From assembly GCA_012513915.1 (NCBI GenBank), contig JAAZBG010000327.1, positions 1 through 57,470 on the forward strand: a DNA stretch of 57,470 nt, written 5' to 3'. Below are positions 9,620 through 18,477 of the stretch, one piece after another. Made by a program: the position numbers and the translations under genes. The notes under the pieces were generated by a model. The model was given only the letters and a program-made list of their open reading frames with translations. It ran no database searches and was not told the DNA's origin. How positions within the stretch are numbered: position 1 is the first letter of the stretch; the number at the start of each line of letters is the position of its first letter. This DNA is from Fibrobacter sp. (GTDB taxonomy: Bacteria; Fibrobacterota; Chitinivibrionia; Chitinivibrionales; Chitinispirillaceae).

Positions 9620-9656
9620 TTGATTTACTAACAAAGAAATTTGTTTTTAATGATTA

Positions 9657-9690
9657 AGGCAATCTGTCTACTGACAGGTTGCCTTTTTTT
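9657..9690 (+). terminator. Rho-independent terminator of cmk-rpsA
   Basis: Stem AGGCAATCTGTC / GACAGGTTGCCT with loop TACT, then seven T. It lies 38 bases after the rpsA stop, in the correct orientation. Confidence 0.9.
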
Positions 9691-9801
9691 ATCCAGATCT
9701 CATCGTAGATACCTATTACAATAAGCATCCTACGATGTTGTGTACATCAAGGAGTTTAAAATAATTAAATGTTTGTAAAGAATCTTTTAACGGGATATCG
9801 G

Positions 9802-10638
9802 TTACAATACATGATCAACAGCAATCGCCGCAAGACCGGAAACCATCTCAATTTTAAACAGCATGGAAATCGTTGACAGTTTACTCTTCCACTTTTTTGA
9901 CATTATAAGAAACGATCTGAAGAAATGTATTGGAATAATGACAGCTAAACAAATTAAAAGATAAGGTATTCCGAAACTTTTGTTGCAATAGGGTAAAATT
10001 ATCAAAAGAAGATACACTATCGAGATGCAATAGATCATGCCGCGAAGAAAAGTGTGTGGGAGTGCTGCTGATGTTATCACTCCGGCGGCTTTATCTCCTG
10101 CCTCATCCTGAATATCTTTTATCGCTTCCCTTGATATATTGAGAAGAAATGCGAAAAGTGCCGGATAGATTACCAGGGAAAATCCAGGAGCGTTCAGTGC
10201 TCCGTAGAGTATCGAATACGCGACGAGTAGTGCAACGATAATATTTCCTGCAAGCGGAGTTCCCTTTAGATACCGGGCGTAAAGAATTAATAATATCAGC
10301 GGGATGAGAGTGGCAATGCCATGTGTAATTGAAACAGCAAAACCGCATGCTAACGAGATAAGAATCAGTACCACGCTGAAAATTTTTGCATTATATATGG
10401 AAAGGTCTCCTTTTGGAAGAGGCCGCTCAGGGTGGCTGATACGATCGGATTCGATGTCCAGGATATCGTTGATTACATTGCCAAAACCGGTTGCTGCGAT
10501 AGTTGCAATCATAAGCAATACAAGCATCCAGACGCTATAAGGGGATTGTGAAAGCCAGAAGCCGAGCGCGACAGTGACCGCTGCAATTAGTGCGTTATTG
10601 ATTCTGAGCAATCTCAGGTAGAATTTAACAGTATTCAT
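9802..10638 (-). CDS. UbiA-family membrane prenyltransferase
   Basis: A 278-residue integral membrane protein with about eight to nine hydrophobic segments. Both UbiA motifs are visible: NDILDIESDRISHPERPLPK (first Asp-rich, NDxxDxxxD) near residue 57, and REAIKDIQDEAGDKAAG (second Asp-rich) near residue 170. The family moves a prenyl chain onto an aromatic or glycerol-phosphate acceptor. The PERPLPKG wording and short loops resemble the geranylgeranylglyceryl-phosphate geranylgeranyltransferase-like branch more than MenA/UbiA, but the acceptor cannot be assigned from sequence alone. It stands alone on the minus strand between rpsA and lspA, with no quinone genes around. Confidence 0.82.
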   Translation of the reverse strand: MNTVKFYLRLLRINNALIAAVTVALGFWLSQSPYSVWMLVLLMIATIAATGFGNVINDILDIESDRISHPERPLPKGDLSIYNAKIFSVVLILISLACGFAVSITHGIATLIPLILLILYARYLKGTPLAGNIIVALLVAYSILYGALNAPGFSLVIYPALFAFLLNISREAIKDIQDEAGDKAAGVITSAALPHTFLRGMIYCISIVYLLLIILPYCNKSFGIPYLLICLAVIIPIHFFRSFLIMSKKWKSKLSTISMLFKIEMVSGLAAIAVDHVL

Positions 10639-10738
10639 ACAGTATTCTTAAAGTATATCTTTTACTTTTTCAACACAAAGACGTATTTTGTATGCCGATA
10701 CTTAAATATAACAAATGGCCGAATAAGGAGATGTATTC

Positions 10739-11275
10739 GTGAAAGAGATTAAAAACCGGTGGGCACTTATAATAATTGTTACTGCTGTTGGGCTGTTTCT
10801 CGATATCCTGACAAAGTACCTTGCTGACACAAAGTTGACATGTGCAATACCGAAAGTGATATTCGGTGATTACTTGCAGCTTTTTCTTGTCTACAATAAG
10901 GGTGCGGTATTTGGTATGAATCCGAAAGACTGGTTTCCCGGATTCCCTACACACTATTTTTTCATGATATTCAACTCAATTGCAACAGTATTACTGATTC
11001 TTTACTATAAAAGTCTTCCGAAAACCGAACGGGCAATGCATTGGGGTATTGCACTGATAATACCAGGTGCTCTTGGTAATTTATCCGATCGTTTCCTGCA
11101 CCCATCAAAGGGTGTTGTTGATTTTATCAAAATGGGTATCTCTGAACAGCATTATTGGCCTATTTACAATTTTGCTGATATTTATGTCACCATTGGTGTG
11201 ATTATTCTGATGCTGTGTTTTTTAACTGAAGACAAACGTCGTAAAGCAGCGTCACAGGAATCCGTGTCAAAGTAA
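10739..11275 (+). CDS. lspA: Lipoprotein signal peptidase (signal peptidase II)
   Basis: A 178-residue inner-membrane aspartyl protease that removes lipoprotein signal peptides. It has four membrane segments and the family motifs LDILTKYLA, YNKGAVFGM, GALGNLSDR (catalytic Asp) and PIYNFADIYVTIG (second catalytic Asp). GTG at 10739 is chosen: AAGGAG at 10725-10730 is 8 bases upstream, and the nearer ATG at 10731 meets a stop after three codons. A likely local substrate is the lipobox protein at 40043-40765. Confidence 0.95.
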   Translation: MKEIKNRWALIIIVTAVGLFLDILTKYLADTKLTCAIPKVIFGDYLQLFLVYNKGAVFGMNPKDWFPGFPTHYFFMIFNSIATVLLILYYKSLPKTERAMHWGIALIIPGALGNLSDRFLHPSKGVVDFIKMGISEQHYWPIYNFADIYVTIGVIILMLCFLTEDKRRKAASQESVSK

Positions 11276-11277
11276 TC

Positions 11278-11297
11278 AACGCTATCTGTATAGCGTT
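11278..11297 (+). terminator. Hairpin after lspA
   Basis: Perfect 8-base arms AACGCTAT and ATAGCGTT around loop CTGT, just after the lspA stop. Only a short T stretch follows, so termination may be weak and read into the rluD-like gene. Confidence 0.5.
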
Positions 11298-11391
11298 TGC
11301 ATAATGATAATAGTTCTTTCGAATAAAACGGTACTCAGGATGGCTACGAGTGGGTAATCCTGATAGTTGTGATGATATTCTTCAATAGCAA

Positions 11392-12393
11392 ATGATTGGT
11401 AACGTGGAATCAAAGATTTTCAATGTCGGTAAAGATGATGCTGGAAAAAGACTTGATCTTTTCCTTACGAATGTTCTTGCCGGCATTTCGCGTTCACAGA
11501 TACAGAAACTAATTGACAGTGGAAAAGTGCTGGTTAATAGTACCGTTGTTACAAAGAATACAAAACTCACCGAAAAATCATCTGTTGAGGTCACTGGTTT
11601 ACATGTCGCGCATGACACAACGATACGACCACAGGGTGATGTACCGTTTGATATTATTTATGAGGATGAGTATATCGTCGCGGTGAATAAGCCTGCAGGT
11701 GTTGTTGTACATCCGGGAAACGGTGTTCATGATGGTACACTTGTCAATGGATTAATGAACAGGTTTGAGACACTTTCTGACGGGTTTTCATCTGATCGAC
11801 CGGGCATTGTTCATCGTCTTGACAAAGAAACATCAGGTGTGCTTGTTGTTGCAAAAACAAATCAGGCACACGCCGCAATGGCTTCTTTGTTCCAGTCCCG
11901 TGCAATCAGGAAAACTTACATTGCATTTTGTCTCGGATGTCCATCTGAGTACAAAGGAATGATTGATTTGCCGCTTGCAAGGAGTCATCAGGATCCAATT
12001 AAGCGTACAGTGTCAAATCACGGGAAAGATGCCCGGACGGAGTATGAGGTAATTACTATTAAAAGCGGGATTGCAGCAATTAGTTTTAAACCGCTTACCG
12101 GCAGAACACATCAGATCCGGGTTCATGCCAGCTCACGTGGATTTCCGATAGTAGCTGACAAACTGTATGGTGGAGGAAAAGAACATCTGTTAAAAATTCC
12201 TCCTCTTGACCGTCCTTTTGCACACAGTATTCTCAAATGCTTTAATCGACATGCACTTCATGCAGTGACACTATCGTTTACTCACCCTTTTTCAAAAAAA
12301 ACTATGCTTATTACAGCCCCGTTGCCCCGGGATTTTTGTGATGCATGTTTTTGTTTTGGACAAAATAACCTGTTCACTTCAATCGTTGATTGA
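11392..12393 (+). CDS. rluD: RluA/RluD-family ribosomal large subunit pseudouridine synthase
   Basis: A 333-residue enzyme that isomerises uridine to pseudouridine in 23S rRNA. An S4 RNA-binding domain covers about residues 8-75 (DAGKRLDLFLTNVL, SRSQIQKLIDSGKVLVN). The catalytic domain has IVAVNKPAGVVVHPGNG, the catalytic-Asp motif GIVHRLDKETSGVLVVAK, and GRTHQIRVHASSRG. Domain order fits RluD rather than RluB/RsuA; the exact target position is inferred from the family. It follows lspA in the same orientation, a frequent pairing. The ribosome site is weak. Confidence 0.9.
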   Translation: MIGNVESKIFNVGKDDAGKRLDLFLTNVLAGISRSQIQKLIDSGKVLVNSTVVTKNTKLTEKSSVEVTGLHVAHDTTIRPQGDVPFDIIYEDEYIVAVNKPAGVVVHPGNGVHDGTLVNGLMNRFETLSDGFSSDRPGIVHRLDKETSGVLVVAKTNQAHAAMASLFQSRAIRKTYIAFCLGCPSEYKGMIDLPLARSHQDPIKRTVSNHGKDARTEYEVITIKSGIAAISFKPLTGRTHQIRVHASSRGFPIVADKLYGGGKEHLLKIPPLDRPFAHSILKCFNRHALHAVTLSFTHPFSKKTMLITAPLPRDFCDACFCFGQNNLFTSIVD

Positions 12394-12625
12394 TCATTAA
12401 TCAGATTAAATACCCTTATTATTGTCAATCAGACCGGTGATCCTGCTGTTCCGGCTTCAACCTGATGTTGTGCTGTCGTTAAGAATGCACAATTCAGGAA
12501 AAGAATACAATTGAATACAAAAAAAAGCATGATATTGAATTGTTTAACGCTTAATGTATTATTATATTATGTAATGTACAAGATTTCAGATCCGGGTTAA
12601 ATGATAAAGTGAGGGTTTTTGTGCT

Positions 12626-15600
12626 ATGATCAGATTGTCTGGGTTGTCCAAATTATTTTCGCGGTTAAGTAATGTCGGATTTGTGGTTGCTCTTATCGGG
12701 GTGATGCACATATCTGTTGAGGCATCAAAAGTTACTATTGATGCCGATGGTGAAGCAAACTACGCATCTCTGGATCTGTTTCTCAACTCAATTAAAAATG
12801 CCGGTGAATCGACAATCCCCGATACCGTATTATTTACAGGTTCAAATCAGCACACGTACACTTACTCATCAGATTTTTTTGTACAAAATATTTCCAAAAC
12901 AATATTTTTTATCGGTGGTACGTCTGAACCGGATTCATTTCCGATTATTAATCATACAGAAAATAACAGCTATGGTTTTTTCCAAAATGCTCCTGTAAAG
13001 TTTGAAAGGCTTATTTTTATCGGATCTACACCATTTGATAATGGTCAGGGAGTGAAGCCCCTGGCTTTCAGTAAGTGTGTTGTGAGGAATTATACATCAT
13101 CGTTTTTTGCATTTGCCGGTGATGGTAGACAGAATATCTCTTTTGACAATTGCCTTTTTGTAAACAATGCCGATACAATCTTTAAGCTTAATTTCTGGAG
13201 TACAGATACTCGTGTGGCATTTATTAACTGTACTTTTGACAGAAATAAAGGAATATTCGGTGGTAATAATCTTGTGGGCGTTACAAATTTCGTTCTCAGG
13301 AATAACATTTTTATAAATAATGCAAGTATCTCAAAATTTCCAAATATTAATTCTCAAATTCAAAATTCATTGACATCTGAAGCGCTGACAGGATATGGTG
13401 CCGGAAATGCTCAACTTTTTACTACAGATACAACTGCGTTATTTCTAAAAACAAACAGAGCGGCCGAAATACTTCCATCTGCATGGAGAATCGGGACATC
13501 ATCAAAAGCTAAGGATTTTGGCACTTTTTATACTGGTGTAACAACTGATATTGCAGGTGAACCTCGTGCAACAGCAAAGGTTGATGCCGGGTGTTGGAAT
13601 GTAGATAATTCAGTTCTTTTTACCAAACAACCGATGTCCGATACTGTTGTACAGGATGAGACCGCAATTTTTAGAGCGGCAGTTACAAATCCTGAAGGTG
13701 TCAGTTACAAATGGTATCAGGTTGGTTCGACAGATGTACTTAGCGAAAGTGATACGTTGTCTATAACTGCAGCAGAAGAACTTGATAGCGCAAGACTATT
13801 TTGTATTGCATCAAATGCTCTGGCAGAACAACATTCTGACACTGTTGTTCTGAGAGTTATTACTACACCGGTAATTATTGATGATGTTGCAAGCCGGATA
13901 TCTGTTCCTAATGGAGGTTCGAAAACATTCACCGTTACTGCAAAAGGCTTGCTGTTACAATACAACTGGTATATTGACAATAAAAAAGTGGATTCAGATC
14001 CCTTGAATCCTGAGTTGACAATCGAATCTATTACTAAAGGGGAATATCAGAATAAAACTATCTATTGCGAAGTTTCAAATGATTTCGCAACTGTTAAGAC
14101 TTTGACCGATACAATTGTCGTTTCTGATAATCTTCCTAAAATTACAACTGATCTTAAAGATGTCACTACCTATGTTGGCAGTAGCGCCCGGTTTAAAGTT
14201 GTTGCAACACATCAATCTCCTCCTCTTGTGCAATACACCTGGTTTAAAACGACATCATCAGGAGTGAGAACAAGAATTGACGAAGCAAAAGATATTGATT
14301 CGCTGGTGTTGAAAAATATTGCATTAGCCGACAGTAATTCAAAAATCGAATGTCATGTTTCGTTCGCAGGGGATACAGCAAAAAGCAGGGTTGCAACTCT
14401 TATGGTCAGGTCGGTACCAAAGCCCAAAATTACCGCACAGTCCGGTGCCACGATCGAAACACGTGAGGGATCACCATTGAGCCTCTTTATTGATTATACC
14501 GGAATTGAAGGTGTGACAGATACAATCAAGTGGTACCATGTGGATACACTGATTAAAGGTGCAACATCAAAGACACTCACAATTTCCAATGTGTCAAAAG
14601 CTAATGCAGGCGTGTACTATAGTGTATTAAGTAACAGTAGTGGGTCTGTCAAATCTGCAGAGATTAAAGTTACTATACGGGGTGAATCAGACGTATATAA
14701 TCCGATTCAGCTTTCCGGGTACTTTAATGACAGAAGTAGCGTAAAAATTACGATCAGGAATTTTTCAAATTTACCATCATCAGATGACAATGACCGATAT
14801 GTTGATTCCATTGGTGTCTGGTGGATGACAAACACTGCAGTTCCGGGAAAACCAAACCCGGGTTCAACGCGATTAAAGAAGTATTCTTTGTCAGAATTGC
14901 GCAGCCTAAGTGATGGTGCAGATAATGTAACGGTAACAGTTCCGGTTTCGCTTGGCAATGATGAATGTGACACATTATTGTTTTTGTCAACTCCATACTG
15001 GAGGGGGCCCGATTCGCTCCCTGCTTTTAACACCGGTGCCGGAGCAAAGGTCTATTCCTGTGGTGAACAAAATCTGGTAAATACACTGACAATGGCAAAA
15101 GTTAAACAGGCTGGTGACACATTAGTTGTCAATGTAAGTGGTTTTGGTAACCTTCAGAAATCCGATGCCGGATATGCGGTGATTTATTATGGAGAAAAAT
15201 CAACGAAAATTGACACGTTAAAAAACAATGAATTTCCTTCTGAATCTATTGATTTAAAACTTGTTAATGTTGATTTTTTAACAGTTGAGAAGTTGACTGA
15301 CTGGAGTATTTATCTGCGCAGCACAAATGGCAGCTATAGTGATACCGTTACAAAACAGCTAAAGATTGGATATCCTCAGCCGGATAATGATGTTACATTG
15401 CTTATTGACTCAACGCAGGCATATCAGGCATTTTTATCCTGGTCGTTAAGCACTCCGGCAGATTCAGTTGCTGTTATATATAGTAAGTCGAAAATTGAGG
15501 CCGGTACAGTAACAACTGACACCGCCGTGTATAAAAGGTTCAGATTAAAAGGGAATGTAACCGAAACAACGGTTGATGGACTTCAGGGATCTACGATGTA

Positions 15601-18211
15601 CTATTTCGCTTTACTTAAAAAGAAAAACGGAATATGGTCAGGCCTCGCTGCAGATGCAATCAAATCCAGGGCGACCAGGTTGCCTGACAACGCAACAATT
15701 CCAAACCTTATCAGGATAACAGGTTCATCGTATGATTCAACACAGAATATCTTTAAGATTAAATTTTTCTTTGACACGACAGGAATCGGTAGAACAGATT
15801 ACCAGCTGGGATACACATATTCAACAACTGATTTTGTTCGTGATTCATCAGTAGTTACTGATGCGTTACCAAGTCGAAATGATATTAAACGAATTGAAAC
15901 ATTCAGGCTTATTCCCAATGACACATCCTGTTTTATCAATTTTGAACTGGGAAATGCTTTAAAATACAATACGAAATACTATTTCGCCCTGTTTGTAAAA
16001 ATTAACGGAGCACGTAATTATGAAAGTGCTACGGATGAGTCAATAACCGAAATTATGTCAGGCTCGATGAACTGGGCGACAGTGTTAATGGAATCGAATG
16101 TGAAGGAAGTTAGTGTTTTTGAAAATAATGTTGTTATCAGGCAGGGTGAAGATTGGCAGAACGAAAAAACTGCCAGGATCAATGATACACTCAGATACGT
16201 CAGGAACGTAAAAAAACTCAACGGCTTTATTAATGTTAGTTCAGGTGTGAAGTTTGTAAAGGGTAATGATGTCCCGGCTGTGTATCTGGGTATGCGCCCC
16301 GATTCTATTCCGGAAGGTTACTCCATAAATGATGTGCGTCTGTATTTAAGTGATACTTCATTTTCTGCTGTATATGTGGTTCCGGGAGTTCAGACTCAGG
16401 GTTCAGACTCACTGGTATCTGCACTAATCAATACCAGAAAACCATCAAAATATAACGATTCTGTATTTGTACTGCTAATTGACACAATCAGACCTACTAT
16501 TACTCAGCTTGACACATTTAAAACAGATGCAGTAAGTGATATGAGTAACATTTCTTATAAGTTCAGTATAAAAGATAATGTTTCAGATATTCATGTAAAA
16601 TTCGTTGCCGGTCCATGGAGAGAGGCTGAAACAACAGTGATTAACGGGTTCGTCAGGGAATCAACTATTGATTTGGATCTGCCATTTGGAGCTGTAGAAC
16701 GAACAAGCGGTTTACATGCAACATTAATAGTTTCGGACGGAAGATTTACCGATACGATCGATCTATCCAAAAAAGTTATGGCACGATTGACAATAAAAAC
16801 AGAAAAAGAGCAGTGGTATCCACTCAATGTCCGTTACGATATAAGTAATAAAAACATCGGACATCTTGTGTCGCTCTTAAGTGAAGACAGAAAATATGAC
16901 AAGACACAGTTTAGAATTTTCAAGTGGGAAGAGAGTACTGAAAAGAATCCAAATCCACGGAAAGACAGATATCTGGAACTTGATCAGGTTAAACAGGGTG
17001 ACTCTGCGATTTTTGATCTGACACCGGGGAATCTTCTCTGGTTAAAAACACGTGAGGCTCAATCGATCGTTCTAGATACTGTTGCAAAAACGCTGTCAAT
17101 AAAAGAACCTGTGGTTATTAGAATTCCAAAAGATCAGTATGTTGATTTTGCAATGCCTTTTGGATATAAGGTAAAAATTGGCGATATCGCCCGGGCAAGT
17201 GAACTTATTGAAGACGGTGACAATAAAAACATCAGCCTGAGCATTTATGAATGGGTCAAAGAGGGTGGAGTTTATAAAACAGAACTTAAATACAGTACTC
17301 TGGCCATGAAAAATCTACTTGACAGTTTGTCAGAAACGTATACCGTAGCATTTGAGTCCCCGGGAACTGAAGAATTCCTTGATCTTAAAATCCCGGCTGT
17401 GCCGGTTGCACGTTCGGCCTTCTTTGGCGAATTAACTCAAAAGACTTCTAAACAGTATGTTGACAAGTCTGACTGGAATTTTAAAATCAGCAGTAGTGGT
17501 AATAATAGTGTTTTTACATCAATTTATGCCGGATATAATCCTGAATTTAAAGCGATGGGAAAAATAAGTGTTGCGTTACCACCAACGATGTCTGATGTAA
17601 AGGTTGGATTTCTTGACAATAATGCAATGTGCGGGCAATTGTTTGCTGCAAAGGATGAGGAAGGGTATACATACACGGTTAGATTTCTCAATGATGGCAG
17701 TGAAGCGAAAACGATTAACTGTCAAATCACAGAAAATATTCCGTCTGGTAAATTTTTCAAATTGTTTAATAAGGTTACCGGTGAGTTAACCGATGTTTCA
17801 AAAGGTTTCTCAATTACGGTTGCTGCCGGATCAACTTCGGATCAGATTCTACTTGCCGGATCTGATCAGTACATAAGAAAGTTTGCGTCACTGTATACGG
17901 GACTTGAATTTGCCCTGTTGAAGATGTATCCAAACCCGTTTAAAGGGAATCTCACAATAAAGTTTACAATTCCATATACAGGTGTTAATCTGGTTAATTG
18001 CCGCCTCTTTGATGCTATGGGGAGAACTGTCTGGAATTTCAATATTGACAGGAATCTTAAACCGGGTTTGAATGTTTTCAACTGGCAGCCTGGGGCTCAT
18101 TCCTTAAAAAAGCTCGCAAGTGGAACATACATTCTGAGGTTAACAGCAGAAGATGAACTTGGTCATAAAAAAGGAAGTGGCGTTTCCCGCTTAATGTACC
18201 TCGCAGATTAA
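12626..18211 (+). CDS. Giant exported surface protein: beta-helix-like N-terminus, Ig-like repeats, T9SS-type C-terminal domain
   Basis: An 1861-residue protein. Residues 1-33 form a signal peptide ending in SVEA. Residues about 35-330 resemble right-handed beta-helix proteins (repeated short Asn/Phe ladders such as NNIFINNAS). From about 335 to 690 there are about four Ig-like modules, each with YxWY and Tyr-x-Cys hallmarks (YKWYQVG, YNWYIDN, YTWFKTT, IKWYHVD). FN3-like and unassigned beta-rich regions follow. The end (about 1770-1861) matches a T9SS/FlgD-like sorting domain: LLKMYPNPFKGNLTIKF, a FDAMGRTVW segment and LASGTYILRLTAED. It is probably exported to or attached on the cell surface as an adhesin or polymer-binding protein. 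No enzyme motif was recognised. It is transcribed alone. Confidence 0.85.
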   Translation: MIRLSGLSKLFSRLSNVGFVVALIGVMHISVEASKVTIDADGEANYASLDLFLNSIKNAGESTIPDTVLFTGSNQHTYTYSSDFFVQNISKTIFFIGGTSEPDSFPIINHTENNSYGFFQNAPVKFERLIFIGSTPFDNGQGVKPLAFSKCVVRNYTSSFFAFAGDGRQNISFDNCLFVNNADTIFKLNFWSTDTRVAFINCTFDRNKGIFGGNNLVGVTNFVLRNNIFINNASISKFPNINSQIQNSLTSEALTGYGAGNAQLFTTDTTALFLKTNRAAEILPSAWRIGTSSKAKDFGTFYTGVTTDIAGEPRATAKVDAGCWNVDNSVLFTKQPMSDTVVQDETAIFRAAVTNPEGVSYKWYQVGSTDVLSESDTLSITAAEELDSARLFCIASNALAEQHSDTVVLRVITTPVIIDDVASRISVPNGGSKTFTVTAKGLLLQYNWYIDNKKVDSDPLNPELTIESITKGEYQNKTIYCEVSNDFATVKTLTDTIVVSDNLPKITTDLKDVTTYVGSSARFKVVATHQSPPLVQYTWFKTTSSGVRTRIDEAKDIDSLVLKNIALADSNSKIECHVSFAGDTAKSRVATLMVRSVPKPKITAQSGATIETREGSPLSLFIDYTGIEGVTDTIKWYHVDTLIKGATSKTLTISNVSKANAGVYYSVLSNSSGSVKSAEIKVTIRGESDVYNPIQLSGYFNDRSSVKITIRNFSNLPSSDDNDRYVDSIGVWWMTNTAVPGKPNPGSTRLKKYSLSELRSLSDGADNVTVTVPVSLGNDECDTLLFLSTPYWRGPDSLPAFNTGAGAKVYSCGEQNLVNTLTMAKVKQAGDTLVVNVSGFGNLQKSDAGYAVIYYGEKSTKIDTLKNNEFPSESIDLKLVNVDFLTVEKLTDWSIYLRSTNGSYSDTVTKQLKIGYPQPDNDVTLLIDSTQAYQAFLSWSLSTPADSVAVIYSKSKIEAGTVTTDTAVYKRFRLKGNVTETTVDGLQGSTMYYFALLKKKNGIWSGLAADAIKSRATRLPDNATIPNLIRITGSSYDSTQNIFKIKFFFDTTGIGRTDYQLGYTYSTTDFVRDSSVVTDALPSRNDIKRIETFRLIPNDTSCFINFELGNALKYNTKYYFALFVKINGARNYESATDESITEIMSGSMNWATVLMESNVKEVSVFENNVVIRQGEDWQNEKTARINDTLRYVRNVKKLNGFINVSSGVKFVKGNDVPAVYLGMRPDSIPEGYSINDVRLYLSDTSFSAVYVVPGVQTQGSDSLVSALINTRKPSKYNDSVFVLLIDTIRPTITQLDTFKTDAVSDMSNISYKFSIKDNVSDIHVKFVAGPWREAETTVINGFVRESTIDLDLPFGAVERTSGLHATLIVSDGRFTDTIDLSKKVMARLTIKTEKEQWYPLNVRYDISNKNIGHLVSLLSEDRKYDKTQFRIFKWEESTEKNPNPRKDRYLELDQVKQGDSAIFDLTPGNLLWLKTREAQSIVLDTVAKTLSIKEPVVIRIPKDQYVDFAMPFGYKVKIGDIARASELIEDGDNKNISLSIYEWVKEGGVYKTELKYSTLAMKNLLDSLSETYTVAFESPGTEEFLDLKIPAVPVARSAFFGELTQKTSKQYVDKSDWNFKISSSGNNSVFTSIYAGYNPEFKAMGKISVALPPTMSDVKVGFLDNNAMCGQLFAAKDEEGYTYTVRFLNDGSEAKTINCQITENIPSGKFFKLFNKVTGELTDVSKGFSITVAAGSTSDQILLAGSDQYIRKFASLYTGLEFALLKMYPNPFKGNLTIKFTIPYTGVNLVNCRLFDAMGRTVWNFNIDRNLKPGLNVFNWQPGAHSLKKLASGTYILRLTAEDELGHKKGSGVSRLMYLAD

Positions 18212-18225
18212 ATTATCAGGTGCAC

Positions 18226-18262
18226 CCTGAGTTCATCAATTATTTTATGCATTGAACTCAGG
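18226..18262 (+). terminator. Hairpin after the giant surface protein gene
   Basis: Perfect 10-base arms CCTGAGTTCA and TGAACTCAGG separated by 17 bases, starting 14 bases after the stop. Only a weak T-rich tail follows. Probable terminator. Confidence 0.5.
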
Positions 18263-18477
18263 ATGTTTCTGTACAATGCAATAATTGCATTTCGGGTCTA
18301 AACTTGAGTTAATTCTATACCAAGTACAACAATAGTAGTGTAGTTATGGTTGCTGAAAACAATCATGACTGTTTTATTTTTTTACGCTTGATTTCTGTAT
18401 TCGCATGAATGTCGGTGTTATAATAATAGTATGACGATGTTAGCTGTGTGGGAATGAAGCTAAGGAAAGAATTGAAG

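Noticed and set aside
10731-10742. ATG start for lspA with a closer AAGGAG
   Set aside because: It hits a stop after three codons; GTG 10739 gives the intact LspA.
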